Notes: generated by a model not told the origin, from the letters alone. A DNA stretch of 64,000 nt from Aphelocoma coerulescens (GCF_041296385.1 NW_027184085.1:59368109-59432108), one strand, 5' to 3'; numbered from the stretch's first letter, positions 17,201-28,517 are shown. A program made the numbers and translations.

Positions 17201-18241
17201 GACTGGGCTCTCTGGCGCTGCCCATGGCACCTCCTCCGTAAGGCCAGGAGAAGCTGGTGCCTTTTCCACCTCGGCAGGCAGAGGCTCGGGGGGCTGCTCC
17301 TCCTCAGCAGCTCCAGCTGGAGCAGCAGCAGCTGCCAGCTCATCCTCTCTGGGACTCCCCGGGCCAGGAGAGGCGCTGGGCAGCTCATGGGCTGCCTCTC
17401 CTGCCACCTGGGTGCCCACGCTGCTGGGAGAGGCGGGCCCCTCCTGGGCATCCTCATCCTTCTCTGGGTACAAGGGTTTGTCCCAGACCTTGTAACTGGC
17501 ACCTTCTGCCCATTGGGGCAGCCCCTGCCTGCTGACACTTCCTTCCCACTGGGGCAGCTTTTGGTCACTCCTGTCTTTTTCCCACCGGGGTAGCTCCTGG
17601 ACATTGTAGTCTTTTCCTCCTGATAGCTCCTTGTCCCTGTTGTCTCCCACTTGGGGCAACTCTGGGTGTCTCTTGTCTCCTTCCCATTGGTACATGTGCA
17701 GGTGGCCTCGCACATCTTCCAAAGGAGACAGTTCCTGCTGTCCCTCCCCTTCCCACTGGGACAGCTCTTGGCATGGCAGGTCTTCTTCCCACTGGGACAA
17801 ATCTTGCCATAGCTCATCCTCTTCCTCCCATGGGTACAGCTCCTGGATTGTCACGCTTTCTTCCCCGTAGTACAGCTCTTGCTGTGTGCCATCCCCCCAC
17901 GGGACTTTCATACCTACTTCCCTCTGATGCAACTCTTGGTGTGTCACAACTCCCCATGGGGAAACTTCCTGCATGGTCGCTGCTTCTTGCCCTTGGTAAA
18001 ACTCTCGGACTGTCATTTCTTCCCAGAGGCAAAGTTCTTGGCCGCTAAGGCCTCCCCACTGGGAAAGCTCTTGATCCGAGTGGTATTCCCACTCTTGGTC
18101 CATGTTGACAAAGGCCCCCTCGTCCTCAGTGTCCGACAGGGGCAGGCCTGAGCTGCCGCCTGCCCCCAGCCACTGCCCACTGAGGGCCTGGTCTGGCAGC
18201 CAGCCGGGCAAGGGGCTGGGGGGCTGTGAGTTGGGGTTCAT
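14204..18241 (-). CDS. Repeat-rich acidic protein with AKAP-like helix (copy 2)
   Basis: The predicted product has 1345 residues from the ATG at 18241 and appears identical to copy 1 over the whole translation, including the 28 middle repeats, the helix at 359-380 (17102-17167) and the basic CPC tail. Together with copy 1 it carries Glu, where copies 3 and 4 carry Asp, in the repeat that reads EEETNDLCVF (DNA position 16406). The stop codon and the following 220 bp are also the same. The four intact frames in near-identical units show very recent duplication or ongoing homogenisation. Expression cannot be judged from sequence. Confidence 0.77.
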   Translation of the reverse strand: MNPNSQPPSPLPGWLPDQALSGQWLGAGGSSGLPLSDTEDEGAFVNMDQEWEYHSDQELSQWGGLSGQELCLWEEMTVREFYQGQEAATMQEVSPWGVVTHQELHQREVGMKVPWGDGTQQELYYGEESVTIQELYPWEEEDELWQDLSQWEEDLPCQELSQWEGEGQQELSPLEDVRGHLHMYQWEGDKRHPELPQVGDNRDKELSGGKDYNVQELPRWEKDRSDQKLPQWEGSVSRQGLPQWAEGASYKVWDKPLYPEKDEDAQEGPASPSSVGTQVAGEAAHELPSASPGPGSPREDELAAAAAPAGAAEEEQPPEPLPAEVEKAPASPGLTEEVPWAAPESPVPAPRSPPGYSQSLLDLAWHISHEVVREAVLEAQASGQQPEEQRDLEQSTVAELEAAAPEQKQESLISALHSPCCSPSPSPSPLGAQALSEQQEEADRGSVLAEKETEERDSAGKLELSQCKDEENTELSQKETSKYQEGSQGEACMEQELLLEEDRNDREGSQGEACIEQEPSLEEDRNDQDMFRGEGCIEQELSLEKDRNDQDVFEEEARIEQEPSLEEDRNDQCVFQGEACIEQELSLEKDRNDQEGSQGEACIGQELSLEEETNDLCVFQGEACIEQQLFLEKDRNNVDVFQGEACIVQELSLEKDRNDQEGSQGEACIEQELSLEEDGNDQNVFQGEACIEQELSLEDRKDMDVFQGEACIEQEPFLEEDRNDQDVFQGEACIEQELSLEEDTNDQDVFQGEACIEQEPSLEEDRNDQDVFQGEACIEQELSLEKDRNDQDVLQGEACIEQELPLQEDRNDQDVFQGEACIEQQLSLQEDRNDQDVFHGEACIEQELSLEEDRNDEDVFHGEACIEQELSLEKDRNDQEGSQGEACIEQEPSLEEDRNDQDVFQGEACIEQELSLEEDRNDLCVFQGEACIEQQLSLEKDRNDVDVFQGEACIEQELSLEDRKDMEVFQGEACIEQEPSLKEDRNDQYAFQGEACIEQELSLEKERNDQDVFQGEACIEQELSLEDRNDQDVFQGEACIEQELSLEKDRNDQDVFKGEACIEQELSLEDRKDMDVFQGEACIEQELPLQEDRSDQDVFHGEACIEQELSPEEAGSYLELSDWDESIADELSLGEGSSYLEVSDWEEGMEKGLSQGEVGSSQNLSDWEEYSEHELSHGDVGSYQEVSDWEESIDQELSEEEDSVGQEVCKGNGKRPSAQSSWENDSDRDLMQDSWEQNIGDKPLLQEEDEWDGVSLLELREEDRELGGLAGGRLPVPAPREAWVEHGPSEPCPQVPLCASPPQLGAQALSQQLSPRKKRPSRLGRALRMLRSLFRCPCLAPQPED
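14945..16780 (-). repeat. 66-bp coding minisatellite, 28 units (copy 2)
   Basis: Same order of repeat variants as in copy 1. Confidence 0.95.
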
Positions 18242-18552
18242 GTTGTCCTCCTTCACGTCTGACCTTGTGTGACGCACAGGAATCCCGGGAGCTGCTTCCT
18301 CCTGCGAGAGCGGCTCTGGCGGGACTGGGCTCCCCAGGGCTCTGCGCCCCTTAGATACCCCCTGGCAGGGCAGGGCGGGGCTCTACCGTGTCACAAGGGC
18401 CTCTGGGCACCACAATGTGCCGCATCATCCAGGGCCCTGACACAAGGCGCCTGTGTCACAAAGGGCCACACCTGGCAGCCCTTCGACAGCTGAAGCCACT
18501 GGAAGTGGCATGGAGCAGCCCCCAGGCTTGCGGGCTTCTAGACCCTTCTTAT

Positions 18553-18753
18553 GATCCCATCATTAAAATTGTCAGAAAGGCTTCTGCCTGAATTAAGGTG
18601 CAAATGAGGCCATATGCCAAAGTCAGTAGTATGGGTTTTATTTATCAGTAAAGGAGAGAGAGAGAGAGAGAGAGAGCGAGAGCTAGAAAGAGAAAGAAAT
18701 AGAAAAGAGGTGGGGGCAGACAAAGAGAGTGACAGAGACGGATTAGAAAACAT
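18553..18753 (-). mobile_element. Segment B (units 2/3 junction)
   Basis: Copy of 9236-9436. It carries T at 18589 where the unit 1 copy has G (9272). Confidence 0.5.
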
Positions 18754-19200
18754 CACCACTCTGAGGATGCCAATGGCATTCTGTTGATGCTCTGCATCAG
18801 GGTTTCTTGGCGGTAAGGGTTCCCTGGAAACATGGAGTTGGGAGGATTGACGTACATTTGGGCCAGGTGGGAACGCCCAGGTACCTGCCCTGGTGGGGGG
18901 CAAGTTTGACACAGTCTCTGGCAACAGAGTCTGGATCTGTTGTATCCCTTTGCATCAAGTGTGATGCTCTGCTGCGAGGCCTCAGCAATGAGTCTGGGGA
19001 GCGCTTTGGGGGTCTTGGATGGATTGTGACACCTGCTCAGCTGCCCGTCATGTGAATTTCTCACGGATGTGGCCTTCCCAGGGTGGGGGGTTTTACAGCT
19101 GAGCCAGTTTGTGTGCGGGAGGATGGGTGTTCAGTGCCTCTGACCAGAGGTAACGCCACAGCCCCAAAACTCTCCTCCTCCCTTCTTGGTTGTGGGGGAG

Positions 19201-20146
19201 TGTTGGGGTTTTAGGAGCTCTCCTGGGTTTTTTTTCTGTTAAAGGAATTTTCCCCATATGTGTTGCTAGGGGGACAAATGGCTGCATACTTCAGAAAAAA
19301 GAGCTGGCTAGGGGGGTGGGGTGCATCTGGCTACTCTTTGGTTCACCTGGCTGTGTGGACAGTCGGTCCCGGCACTTGGACAGAGAGGGAGGCTGCTATC
19401 TTTGGCTGCTTTTCCTTCTTCCAGAGAAAGCCCGGGATCAGAAGCCCGCCCTCCCTGCCCCTCTGGGAGCTGGGCCGTGGCCGCCCTGCCCCCAGCATTG
19501 CTTCGAGCCTTGGCTACCTTGTAGCCCTGCTCATCCTGCCTGCCCAGACCTGTGGGGGGTTCCCAGTGCAGCTCTGCAGTTTGGATACATCTCGTCTGCC
19601 AGCCAGGATTTGTGCTTGTCCCTGCCATTCCAACCTGCCATTCCAGCCTACCATTCCAGCCTGCTGTTCCCGAGGGTCCGGCCGGACACCGGGATCGGCT
19701 GCCCGGGGGGTTTGCGAAGCCTTTGTCCCATCCCTTCCCGGGGTGCCAGGCCACCGGTGCCGCGTGCTCCCCGAGCTCGCTCCGGAGCGTCCCCTGCAGC
19801 CGCGGGGGAACCATCGCACCTGCCCTGCTCACCGGGAGCCGCCAGCGCCCCTGCCGGCTGCGAGCGGAACTGCACCCGAGGGGAAAGGGCCTGACAGCCC
19901 AGAAGGCTGGCACTGGGTTTGGGATTGTTTGCTCTTCCTGCCAGAGTTATTGTTTGTTTGTTTGACTGCTTCTGCACATAGAGCTATCTCCTAGTAAAGA
20001 ACTGTTATTCCTATTTTCCCACATCTTTGCCTAAAAGCCCCTTGATTTCATCATGAGAAGAACTCGGAGGGAAGGGGGGTTGCATCTGCCATTCCAAGGG
20101 AGGCCCCTGCCTTCCTTAGCAGACAGCTGTCTTTCAAACCAAGACA
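19201..20146 (+). mobile_element. Solo LTR, ERVL-like (unit 3)
   Basis: Copy of 559-1504 with GGGAG flanks retained. Confidence 0.75.
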
Positions 20147-20525
20147 GGGAGTGTGTGCAAACCTGGCCTCAGCAGATGAGCCTGTGGGCTATGGCCTCCC
20201 CAGGCTGAATCCAGCCCAAGCTGATTTTCAGGACAGCTTCTGCGTTTGGCTTTCTTGTGGGTACATTCTCCTCCCTTAGTCTTGTTTCCTTGTTGCTAGA
20301 CCAGAGGTAATTGAACACTAATGTCGCCTTTATGGTAGCTCAAGTTCTGTTAGGCAGCTTAAGTCCCAGCCCAAAGCTGCAGTCAGGTGAAGGAGAGGTG
20401 GGCTTGGGTAGTCTCAGCCTCTTGATACAGTTTTGCCATCATGGGCAAAACTCCTTCGTAACAATGGTTAAGTCATTACCCATAACATTTCAGTCTCCGA
20501 CAATCCTGATGTGCCCAGAAGCCCT

Positions 20526-21684
20526 GTGAGGCTTTGGACACGGTGCCACACGACACCTCAAGCCCCACACTGCACAGCCGTGGCTTTGGAAGGTGGGCTA
20601 TGCAGGGCATGAAGAATTGGCCAGATGGAGGCAGCTGGGGAGCTGTGGTCAGTGGCTCCTTGTCCAGGTGGAGGCTGGGGACGAGGAGTGTCCATCAGGG
20701 CTCTGGCCTTGGCCCTGGGGCTCTTGAATGGCTTTGCCAGCGACACAGAGAGTGGATGGAGCTCCCCCTCAGCACGGGGTTTGCAGGGGACAGGAAGCTG
20801 AGTGGGGCAGGGGCTGAGGAGAAGGACTTGGGGGTGCTGATGGAGGAGAAGCTCGGCGTGAGCCAGCAATGTGTGCTGCCAGCCCAAAAAGCCACGCGTG
20901 GGCTGAGCTGCATGGAAAGGAGCAAAGAGCTGCAGGTCAAGGCAGGTAATTGTGGCCCTCTAGTCCATTTGTTGAGATCTCACCTGGACCACTACATCTG
21001 TGTCTGGGGGCCCCAGGATAAGGGATGCGGGCCTGTTCGAATGAGTTCAGAGGAGAGCGACTGAGGGCTCCTAACAGGGTTGGAGAAGCTGTGCTTTGAA
21101 GACAGGTTGGGAGTGTTAGCGTTGTTTAGCCTGGAGAAGAGAAGACCCCAGGGAAACCTTAGAACCCTTGCTGGTACCTAAAAGGGCCCCCTACAAGAAT
21201 GATGGAGAGAGACTTTTCACCGGGATATGTAGTGCTAGAAGAAAGGGCAATGGCCTTGAACTGAAAGAGGTAGGGATTAAATATCAGGAAGAAATTCTTT
21301 TCGGTGAGGCTGGTGAGGCATTGGCATAGGTTTCCCAGAGGCTCTGTGGACGCCCCCTCCCTGGAAGAGAGAAATTTGTCAGGTTTGCCTGAAGTGACAC
21401 AATGAGATGAAGCAGAGTGATACTCATTTAATAACTGTTAGGATTGGATTAGGGAGAGATGCCTCTGCCCAAATTAAGGTTCAAATGAGACCACATGATG
21501 ACAACATACAGATTTAATTTAAGGTGGATTTTATTTAACAAGAATTGTCAAGGAGAGAGATAGAAAGAAATAGGAACTAGGTCTCTGAGAGAGAGAAAGA
21601 GAGCAGAAGAGAATCTGTTGGAACTAGATGATCGATTTTTGAGGTCCTTCCCAAATTGAACCTTTCTGTGATGCTAGAGGATGT
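20526..21684 (+). mobile_element. CR1 LINE 3' end, interrupted (unit 3)
   Basis: Copy of 1884-3042. It carries a private base (TGCTGG for TGCCGG near 21172). In segment A, a TTTAAT variant near 21515 removes one of the minus-strand AATAAA signals; this is shared with unit 4. Confidence 0.85.
21368..21616 (-). mobile_element. Segment A inside CR1 (unit 3)
   Basis: Copy of 2726-2974. One of its two AATAAA signals is changed. Confidence 0.5.
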
Positions 21685-21690
21685 GTGGAT

Positions 21691-22292
21691 TGCCGTTGTG
21701 TCCTCTGGGAACAGTTCCCACTCAGCCCGGTCAGCTCGGGACACAGCAGGCAACGGGGACCAGCCTCTGATATCGGAGGGATCAGAGGTCTGGCTCGTGG
21801 GTCCGTCCAAGGCACCGCGGCGATGCAGGCAGACGGCGGAGGAAGGGGGCAGGCTCAGAGTTGGGTGAAATCCAGAAAGTTTATTGGTCCTCCGAACGAG
21901 GGGACCTCAACCACCAGGGGTGCCCAACCCAGAGCACCTGCCGATGGCGCGCCGGGGCATTTTATGGCGGGGGGGGGCATGGAGGGGGCTGTACAGAACA
22001 ACCAAGCAGGGAAGGGAAGGGTGCGGCAAGCAGAACGAGGGACGCATAAGGGAACCAACTATAACAGGGGAAGGGAGGGACTCCTTTCCCAGGACTAATC
22101 ACCTGGCCCCCTGGCTAGAACTTTCCAGAAGCCTGGGAGGGGTGGCAGAGTGACAGACAGGGTCCTGGGAGGAGATAAAAATGACAGACAGGGTGATTTA
22201 AATAAAACAGGGGGGGGTGCCAACTGGGGTACACCAAACTTACAGAACATAGCGGGGAGACCCGGACTGAACTAAACAAACACACTCCCACA
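21691..22292 (-). mobile_element. Solo LTR, ERVK-like (unit 3)
   Basis: 602-bp copy with GTGGAT on both sides (21685-21690 and 22293-22298). Confidence 0.88.
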
Positions 22293-22321
22293 GTGGATGT
22301 GTATTTTAACTTGATATTATT

Positions 22322-22327
22322 GTAATA

Positions 22328-22367
<40 letters not shown>

Positions 22368-22892
22368 TTGTTACTACTACTATTTAATCTTCTTCTTTAG
22401 CCTCTTCTTCTTCTTCTTCTGATCCCCATTCTTCTTCTCCTTCTTCTTAGTATTTACTTTTACTCCTCTTTCTTCTTCTACATCAACTTATTCTTCTATT
22501 TATTCTTTTTTCTTTGTCTTGTTTCTATTCTTATTCTTCTCCTTATTCATATTCTTATTTTTTCTTTTTGTTATTCTTATTTTTATTCTTATTCTTATGC
22601 CTTTTCCTCTTCTTTTTCTTCTTATTTTTTCTTTTCCTTATTCTTATCCTTAATCCTATTCTTATTCGTACTCTTATTCTCACTCCTATTCTCATTCTTC
22701 TTATGATGATGCTTTTTCTTCTTGTTCTTATTCTTAAGCTTAATTCTTTTTCTTATTTACTACCACTATTTCTTCATTTTCTCCATCTTCTTTGTATTCT
22801 TATTAGTCCTATTCCTATTATTTTTCTTTTTGTGGATTTTTTTTGGTGTATTTTGTGGGTTTTTTTGGGTGTTTTGGTTATTTTTTTTTTAC
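22322..22892. repeat. (TAA)n microsatellite and polypyrimidine tract (unit 3)
   Basis: TAA run at 22322-22367 and T/C tract at 22384-22892, of the same type as unit 2. Confidence 0.9.
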
Positions 22893-23036
22893 TACTGCCA
22901 CTATTTCTTGAAGCCAACTTCCCTCTGTTGTGGAAGAATTGTTTGGTGAAGTCGTGCAGTGGAGTCCTGGGAGCAATACCTCCTGTCTGTGCCCATTCCT
23001 CATGGATAAAATCCCAAAGGATCAGCATGTAGTCCT

Positions 23037-23294
23037 TTCAGGATGAGAGGAAATGGCCTTGGATTCCAGCAGGGGAGGTGCAGATTAAATATGCCAACTA
23101 ACTTTTCCCTGACAGAGTGGTCAGGAATTGATTGCAAGAAGTTGCTCAGGGAGGTGGTAGAGTCACTGTCTCTGGAAGTGTTCAAGTCTTGTCTGGATGT
23201 GGCACTTGGGGCCATGGTTTCAGGGTGATGATGGTGATGCCAGGGTGACGGTGGGACTGGATGACTTTCGAGGTCTCTTCCCACCCCGATGAGT
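23037..23294 (+). mobile_element. CR1 LINE 3' tail (unit 3, second fragment)
   Basis: Copy of 4403-4660. Confidence 0.85.
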
Positions 23295-23520
23295 GTCTGG
23301 CCTTCACCGCTGAGCCACCTGGCACCAAGTGTCCCACGTGGATACTGGCTTGAGGCTGGCTCTTGGGGAGAGTGGCTTGCGATGCTCCAAAGCAGCCAGG
23401 GATTGCTGAGGCTGCAGGGACATGTCCAGGCAAAGGCGGCCCGTGTGGCTCCCCCAGGATGTGGGGCAGGCTGCCAGCCAGCTGCCGTCCAGGGGGCCTG
23501 GGCTGGCGCCGGCCGCAGCC

Positions 23521-26500
23521 CTAATCCTCGGGCTGTGGCGCCAGGCAGGGGCAGCGGAAGAGGCTGCGCAGCATCCGCAGCGCCCGCCCGAGGCGGGAGG
23601 GACGTTTCTTGCGGGGACTCAGCTGCTGGCTGAGGGCCTGGGCTCCCAGCTGGGGAGGCGAGGCACAGAGCGGCACTTGGGGGCACGGCTCAGATGGCCC
23701 ATGCTCAACCCAGGCCTCGCGAGGGGCAGGCACTGGGAGCCTGCCTCCTGCCAAACCTCCCAGCTCTCTGTCCTCTTCACGGAGCTCCAGGAGGCTCACT
23801 CCATCCCACTCGTCCTCCTCCTGCAGCAAGGGCTTGTCCCCGATGTTCTGTTCCCAGCTGTCCTGCATCAGGTCTCGGTCGCTGTCATTTTCCCAGCTGG
23901 ACTGAGCTGAAGGTCTCTTGCCATTCCCTTTGCAAACCTCCTGGCCAACAGAGTCTTCCTCTTCAGAAAGCTCCTGGTCAATGGACTCTTCCCAATCAGA
24001 CACTTCTTGGTAGCTACCGACATCTCCATGGGACAGCTCATGCTCGCTGTATTCCTCCCAGTCAGAGAGATTTTGGGAGCTACCGACTTCTCCTTGAGAA
24101 AGGCCTTTCTCCATGCCTTCTTCCCAGTCAGAAACTTCTAGGTAGCTGCTGCCTTCTCCTAGGGAGAGCTCATCCGCAATGGATTCATCCCAATCGGAGA
24201 GCTCGAGGTAGCTACCGGCTTCTTCTGGGGAGAGCTCCTGCTCAATGCAGGCTTCCCCGTGGAATACATCCTGGTCGCTCCTGTCTTCTTGCAAGGGCAG
24301 TTCCTGCTCAATGCAGGCTTCCCCTTGGAATACATCCATGTCCTTCCTGTCTTCTAGGGACAGCTCCTGCTCAATGCAGGCCTCCCCTTTGAATACATCC
24401 TGGTCATTCCTGTCTTTTTCTAGGGATAGCTCCTGCTCAATGCAGGCCTCCCCTTGGAATACATCCTGGTCATTCCTGTCTTCTAAGGACAGCTCCTGCT
24501 CAATGCAGGCCTCCCCTTGGAATACATCCTGGTCATTCCTCTCTTTTTCTAGGGATAGCTCCTGCTCAATGCAGGCTTCCCCTTGGAACGCATACTGGTC
24601 GTTCCTGTCTTCCTTTAAGGACGGTTCCTGCTCAATGCAGGCTTCGCCTTGGAATACCTCCATGTCCTTCCTGTCTTCTAGGGACAGCTCCTGCTCAATA
24701 CAGGCTTCCCCTTGGAATACATCCACGTCGTTCCTGTCTTTTTCTAGGGATAGCTGCTGCTCAATGCAGGCTTCCCCTTGGAACACACACAGGTCGTTCC
24801 TGTCTTCTTCCAAGGACAGTTCCTGCTCAATGCAGGCTTCTCCTTGGAACACATCCTGGTCGTTCCTGTCTTCTTCCAAGGACGGTTCCTGCTCAATGCA
24901 GGCTTCCCCTTGGGACCCTTCCTGGTCATTCCTGTCTTTTTCTAGGGATAGCTCCTGCTCAATGCAGGCTTCCCCGTGGAATACGTCCTCGTCGTTCCTG
25001 TCTTCTTCCAAGGACAGCTCCTGCTCAATGCAGGCTTCCCCGTGGAATACATCCTGGTCGTTCCTGTCTTCTTGCAAGGACAGTTGCTGCTCAATGCAGG
25101 CCTCCCCTTGGAATACATCCTGGTCGTTCCTGTCTTCTTGCAAGGGCAGTTCCTGCTCAATGCAGGCTTCCCCTTGCAATACATCCTGGTCATTCCTGTC
25201 CTTTTCTAGGGATAGCTCCTGCTCAATGCAGGCTTCGCCTTGGAACACATCCTGGTCGTTCCTGTCTTCTTCCAAGGAAGGTTCCTGCTCAATGCATGCT
25301 TCGCCTTGGAATACATCCTGGTCGTTCGTGTCTTCTTCCAAGGACAGTTCCTGCTCAATGCAGGCTTCGCCTTGGAATACATCCTGGTCGTTCCTGTCTT
25401 CTTCCAAGAACGGTTCCTGCTCAATGCAGGCTTCCCCTTGGAATACATCCATGTCCTTCCTGTCTTCTAGGGACAGCTCCTGCTCAATGCAGGCCTCCCC
25501 TTGGAATACATTCTGGTCATTCCCGTCTTCTTCCAAGGACAGTTCCTGCTCAATGCAGGCTTCCCCTTGGGACCCTTCCTGGTCATTCCTGTCTTTTTCG
25601 AGGGATAGCTCCTGCACAATACAGGCTTCCCCTTGGAATACATCCACGTTGTTCCTGTCTTTTTCTAGGAATAGCTGCTGCTCAATGCAGGCTTCCCCTT
25701 GGAACACACACAGGTCGTTCGTGTCTTCTTCCAAGGACAGTTCCTGCCCAATGCAGGCTTCCCCTTGGGACCCTTCCTGGTCATTCCTGTCTTTTTCTAG
25801 GGATAGCTCCTGCTCAATGCAGGCTTCCCCTTGGAACACACACTGGTCGTTCCTGTCTTCTTCCAAGGACGGTTCCTGCTCAATGCGGGCTTCCTCTTCG
25901 AATACATCCTGGTCATTCCTGTCTTTTTCTAGGGACAGCTCCTGCTCAATGCAGCCTTCCCCTCGGAACATATCCTGGTCGTTCCTGTCTTCTTCCAAGG
26001 ATGGTTCCTGCTCAATGCAGGCTTCTCCTTGGGACCCTTCCCGGTCATTCCTGTCTTCTTCCAGGAGCAGCTCCTGCTCCATGCAGGCTTCCCCTTGGGA
26101 CCCTTCCTGGTATTTGCTGGTTTCTTTTTGGGACAGCTCTGTGTTTTCCTCATCTTTGCACTGAGAAAGCTCAAGCTTCCCAGCCGAGTCCCTCTCCTCA
26201 GTCTCTTTCTCTGCAAGGACTGAGCCCCTGTCTGCCTCCTCCTGCTGCTCACTGAGGGCTTGGGCTCCCAGTGGGCTGGGTGAGGGGCTGGGGCTGCAGC
26301 AGGGGCTGTGCAGGGCAGAGATCAGGCTCTCTTGCTTTTGTTCTGGAGCTGCTGCTTCTAGTTCTGCAACTGTGCTTTGCTCCAGGTCCCTCTGTTCCTC
26401 TGGCTGCTGGCCAGATGCCTGGGCCTCAAGCACAGCCTCTCGCACTACCTCATGGCTGATGTGCCACGCCAAGTCCAGCAGAGACTGGCTGTAGCCTGGG

Positions 26501-27558
26501 GGGCTGCGTGGAGCAGGGACTGGGCTCTCTGGCGCTGCCCATGGCACCTCCTCCGTAAGGCCAGGAGAAGCTGGTGCCTTTTCCACCTCGGCAGGCAGAG
26601 GCTCGGGGGGCTGCTCCTCCTCAGCAGCTCCAGCTGGAGCAGCAGCAGCTGCCAGCTCATCCTCTCTGGGACTCCCCGGGCCAGGAGAGGCGCTGGGCAG
26701 CTCATGGGCTGCCTCTCCTGCCACCTGGGTGCCCACGCTGCTGGGAGAGGCGGGCCCCTCCTGGGCATCCTCATCCTTCTCTGGGTACAAGGGTTTGTCC
26801 CAGACCTTGTAACTGGCACCTTCTGCCCATTGGGGCAGCCCCTGCCTGCTGACACTTCCTTCCCACTGGGGCAGCTTTTGGTCACTCCTGTCTTTTTCCC
26901 ACCGGGGTAGCTCCTGGACATTGTAGTCTTTTCCTCCTGATAGCTCCTTGTCCCTGTTGTCTCCCACTTGGGGCAACTCTGGGTGTCTCTTGTCTCCTTC
27001 CCATTGGTACATGTGCAGGTGGCCTCGCACATCTTCCAAAGGAGACAGTTCCTGCTGTCCCTCCCCTTCCCACTGGGACAGCTCTTGGCATGGCAGGTCT
27101 TCTTCCCACTGGGACAAATCTTGCCATAGCTCATCCTCTTCCTCCCATGGGTACAGCTCCTGGATTGTCACGCTTTCTTCCCCGTAGTACAGCTCTTGCT
27201 GTGTGCCATCCCCCCACGGGACTTTCATACCTACTTCCCTCTGATGCAACTCTTGGTGTGTCACAACTCCCCATGGGGAAACTTCCTGCATGGTCGCTGC
27301 TTCTTGCCCTTGGTAAAACTCTCGGACTGTCATTTCTTCCCAGAGGCAAAGTTCTTGGCCGCTAAGGCCTCCCCACTGGGAAAGCTCTTGATCCGAGTGG
27401 TATTCCCACTCTTGGTCCATGTTGACAAAGGCCCCCTCGTCCTCAGTGTCCGACAGGGGCAGGCCTGAGCTGCCGCCTGCCCCCAGCCACTGCCCACTGA
27501 GGGCCTGGTCTGGCAGCCAGCCGGGCAAGGGGCTGGGGGGCTGTGAGTTGGGGTTCAT
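23521..27558 (-). CDS. Repeat-rich acidic protein with AKAP-like helix (copy 3)
   Basis: The product has 1345 residues from the ATG at 27558. The architecture is the same as copy 1: N-terminal ELxxWEE repeats, Ala/Pro/Glu linker, AKAP-like helix (DNA 26419-26484), 28 middle repeats, SDWEE repeats and basic CPC tail. The one amino-acid difference I found from copies 1 and 2 is Asp for Glu in the repeat reading EEDTNDLCVF (DNA 25723), shared with copy 4. The frame is intact, with no premature stop. The promoter-like elements lie at 27667-27699. Confidence 0.77.
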   Translation of the reverse strand: MNPNSQPPSPLPGWLPDQALSGQWLGAGGSSGLPLSDTEDEGAFVNMDQEWEYHSDQELSQWGGLSGQELCLWEEMTVREFYQGQEAATMQEVSPWGVVTHQELHQREVGMKVPWGDGTQQELYYGEESVTIQELYPWEEEDELWQDLSQWEEDLPCQELSQWEGEGQQELSPLEDVRGHLHMYQWEGDKRHPELPQVGDNRDKELSGGKDYNVQELPRWEKDRSDQKLPQWEGSVSRQGLPQWAEGASYKVWDKPLYPEKDEDAQEGPASPSSVGTQVAGEAAHELPSASPGPGSPREDELAAAAAPAGAAEEEQPPEPLPAEVEKAPASPGLTEEVPWAAPESPVPAPRSPPGYSQSLLDLAWHISHEVVREAVLEAQASGQQPEEQRDLEQSTVAELEAAAPEQKQESLISALHSPCCSPSPSPSPLGAQALSEQQEEADRGSVLAEKETEERDSAGKLELSQCKDEENTELSQKETSKYQEGSQGEACMEQELLLEEDRNDREGSQGEACIEQEPSLEEDRNDQDMFRGEGCIEQELSLEKDRNDQDVFEEEARIEQEPSLEEDRNDQCVFQGEACIEQELSLEKDRNDQEGSQGEACIGQELSLEEDTNDLCVFQGEACIEQQLFLEKDRNNVDVFQGEACIVQELSLEKDRNDQEGSQGEACIEQELSLEEDGNDQNVFQGEACIEQELSLEDRKDMDVFQGEACIEQEPFLEEDRNDQDVFQGEACIEQELSLEEDTNDQDVFQGEACIEQEPSLEEDRNDQDVFQGEACIEQELSLEKDRNDQDVLQGEACIEQELPLQEDRNDQDVFQGEACIEQQLSLQEDRNDQDVFHGEACIEQELSLEEDRNDEDVFHGEACIEQELSLEKDRNDQEGSQGEACIEQEPSLEEDRNDQDVFQGEACIEQELSLEEDRNDLCVFQGEACIEQQLSLEKDRNDVDVFQGEACIEQELSLEDRKDMEVFQGEACIEQEPSLKEDRNDQYAFQGEACIEQELSLEKERNDQDVFQGEACIEQELSLEDRNDQDVFQGEACIEQELSLEKDRNDQDVFKGEACIEQELSLEDRKDMDVFQGEACIEQELPLQEDRSDQDVFHGEACIEQELSPEEAGSYLELSDWDESIADELSLGEGSSYLEVSDWEEGMEKGLSQGEVGSSQNLSDWEEYSEHELSHGDVGSYQEVSDWEESIDQELSEEEDSVGQEVCKGNGKRPSAQSSWENDSDRDLMQDSWEQNIGDKPLLQEEDEWDGVSLLELREEDRELGGLAGGRLPVPAPREAWVEHGPSEPCPQVPLCASPPQLGAQALSQQLSPRKKRPSRLGRALRMLRSLFRCPCLAPQPED
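24262..26097 (-). repeat. 66-bp coding minisatellite, 28 units (copy 3)
   Basis: Same number and order of repeat variants as copies 1 and 2. Confidence 0.95.
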
Positions 27559-27869
27559 GTTGTCCTCCTTCACGTCTGACCTTGTGTGACGCACAGGAAT
27601 CCCGGGAGCTGCTTCCTCCTGCGAGAGCGGCTCTGGCGGGACTGGGCTCCCCAGGGCTCTGCGCCCCTTAGATACCCCCTGGCAGGGCAGGGCGGGGCTC
27701 TACCGTGTCACAAGGGCCTCTGGGCACCACAATGTGCCGCATCATCCAGGGCCCTGACACAAGGCGCCTGTGTCACAAAGGGCCACACCTGGCAGCCCTT
27801 CGACAGCTGAAGCCACTGGAAGTGGCATGGAGCAGCCCCCAGGCTTGCGGGCTTCTAGACCCTTCTTAT

Positions 27870-28070
27870 GATCCCATCATTAAAATTGTCAGAAAGGCTT
27901 CTGCCGGAATTAAGGTGCAAATGAGGCCATATGCCAAAGTCAGTAGTATGGGTTTTATTTATCAGTAAAGGAGAGAGAGAGAGAGAGAGAGAGCGAGAGC
28001 TAGAAAGAGAAAGAAATAGAAAAGAGGTGGGGGCAGACAAAGAGAGTGACAGAGACGGATTAGAAAACAT
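27870..28070 (-). mobile_element. Segment B (units 3/4 junction)
   Basis: Copy of 9236-9436. It carries G at 27906, as in unit 1. Confidence 0.5.
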
Positions 28071-28517
28071 CACCACTCTGAGGATGCCAATGGCATTCTG
28101 TTGATGCTCTGCATCAGGGTTTCTTGGCGGTAAGGGTTCCCTGGAAACATGGAGTTGGGAGGATTGACGTACATTTGGGCCAGGTGGGAACGCCCAGGTA
28201 CCTGCCCTGGTGGGGGGCAAGTTTGACACAGTCTCTGGCAACAGAGTCTGGATCTGTTGTATCCCTTTGCATCAAGTGTGATGCTCTGCTGCGAGGCCTC
28301 AGCAATGAGTCTGGGGAGCGCTTTGGGGGTCTTGGATGGATTGTGACACCTGCTCAGCTGCCCGTCATGTGAATTTCTCACGGATGTGGCCTTCCCAGGG
28401 TGGGGGGTTTTACAGCTGAGCCAGTTTGTGTGCGGGAGGATGGGTGTTCAGTGCCTCTGACCAGAGGTAACGCCACAGCCCCAAAACTCTCCTCCTCCCT
28501 TCTTGGTTGTGGGGGAG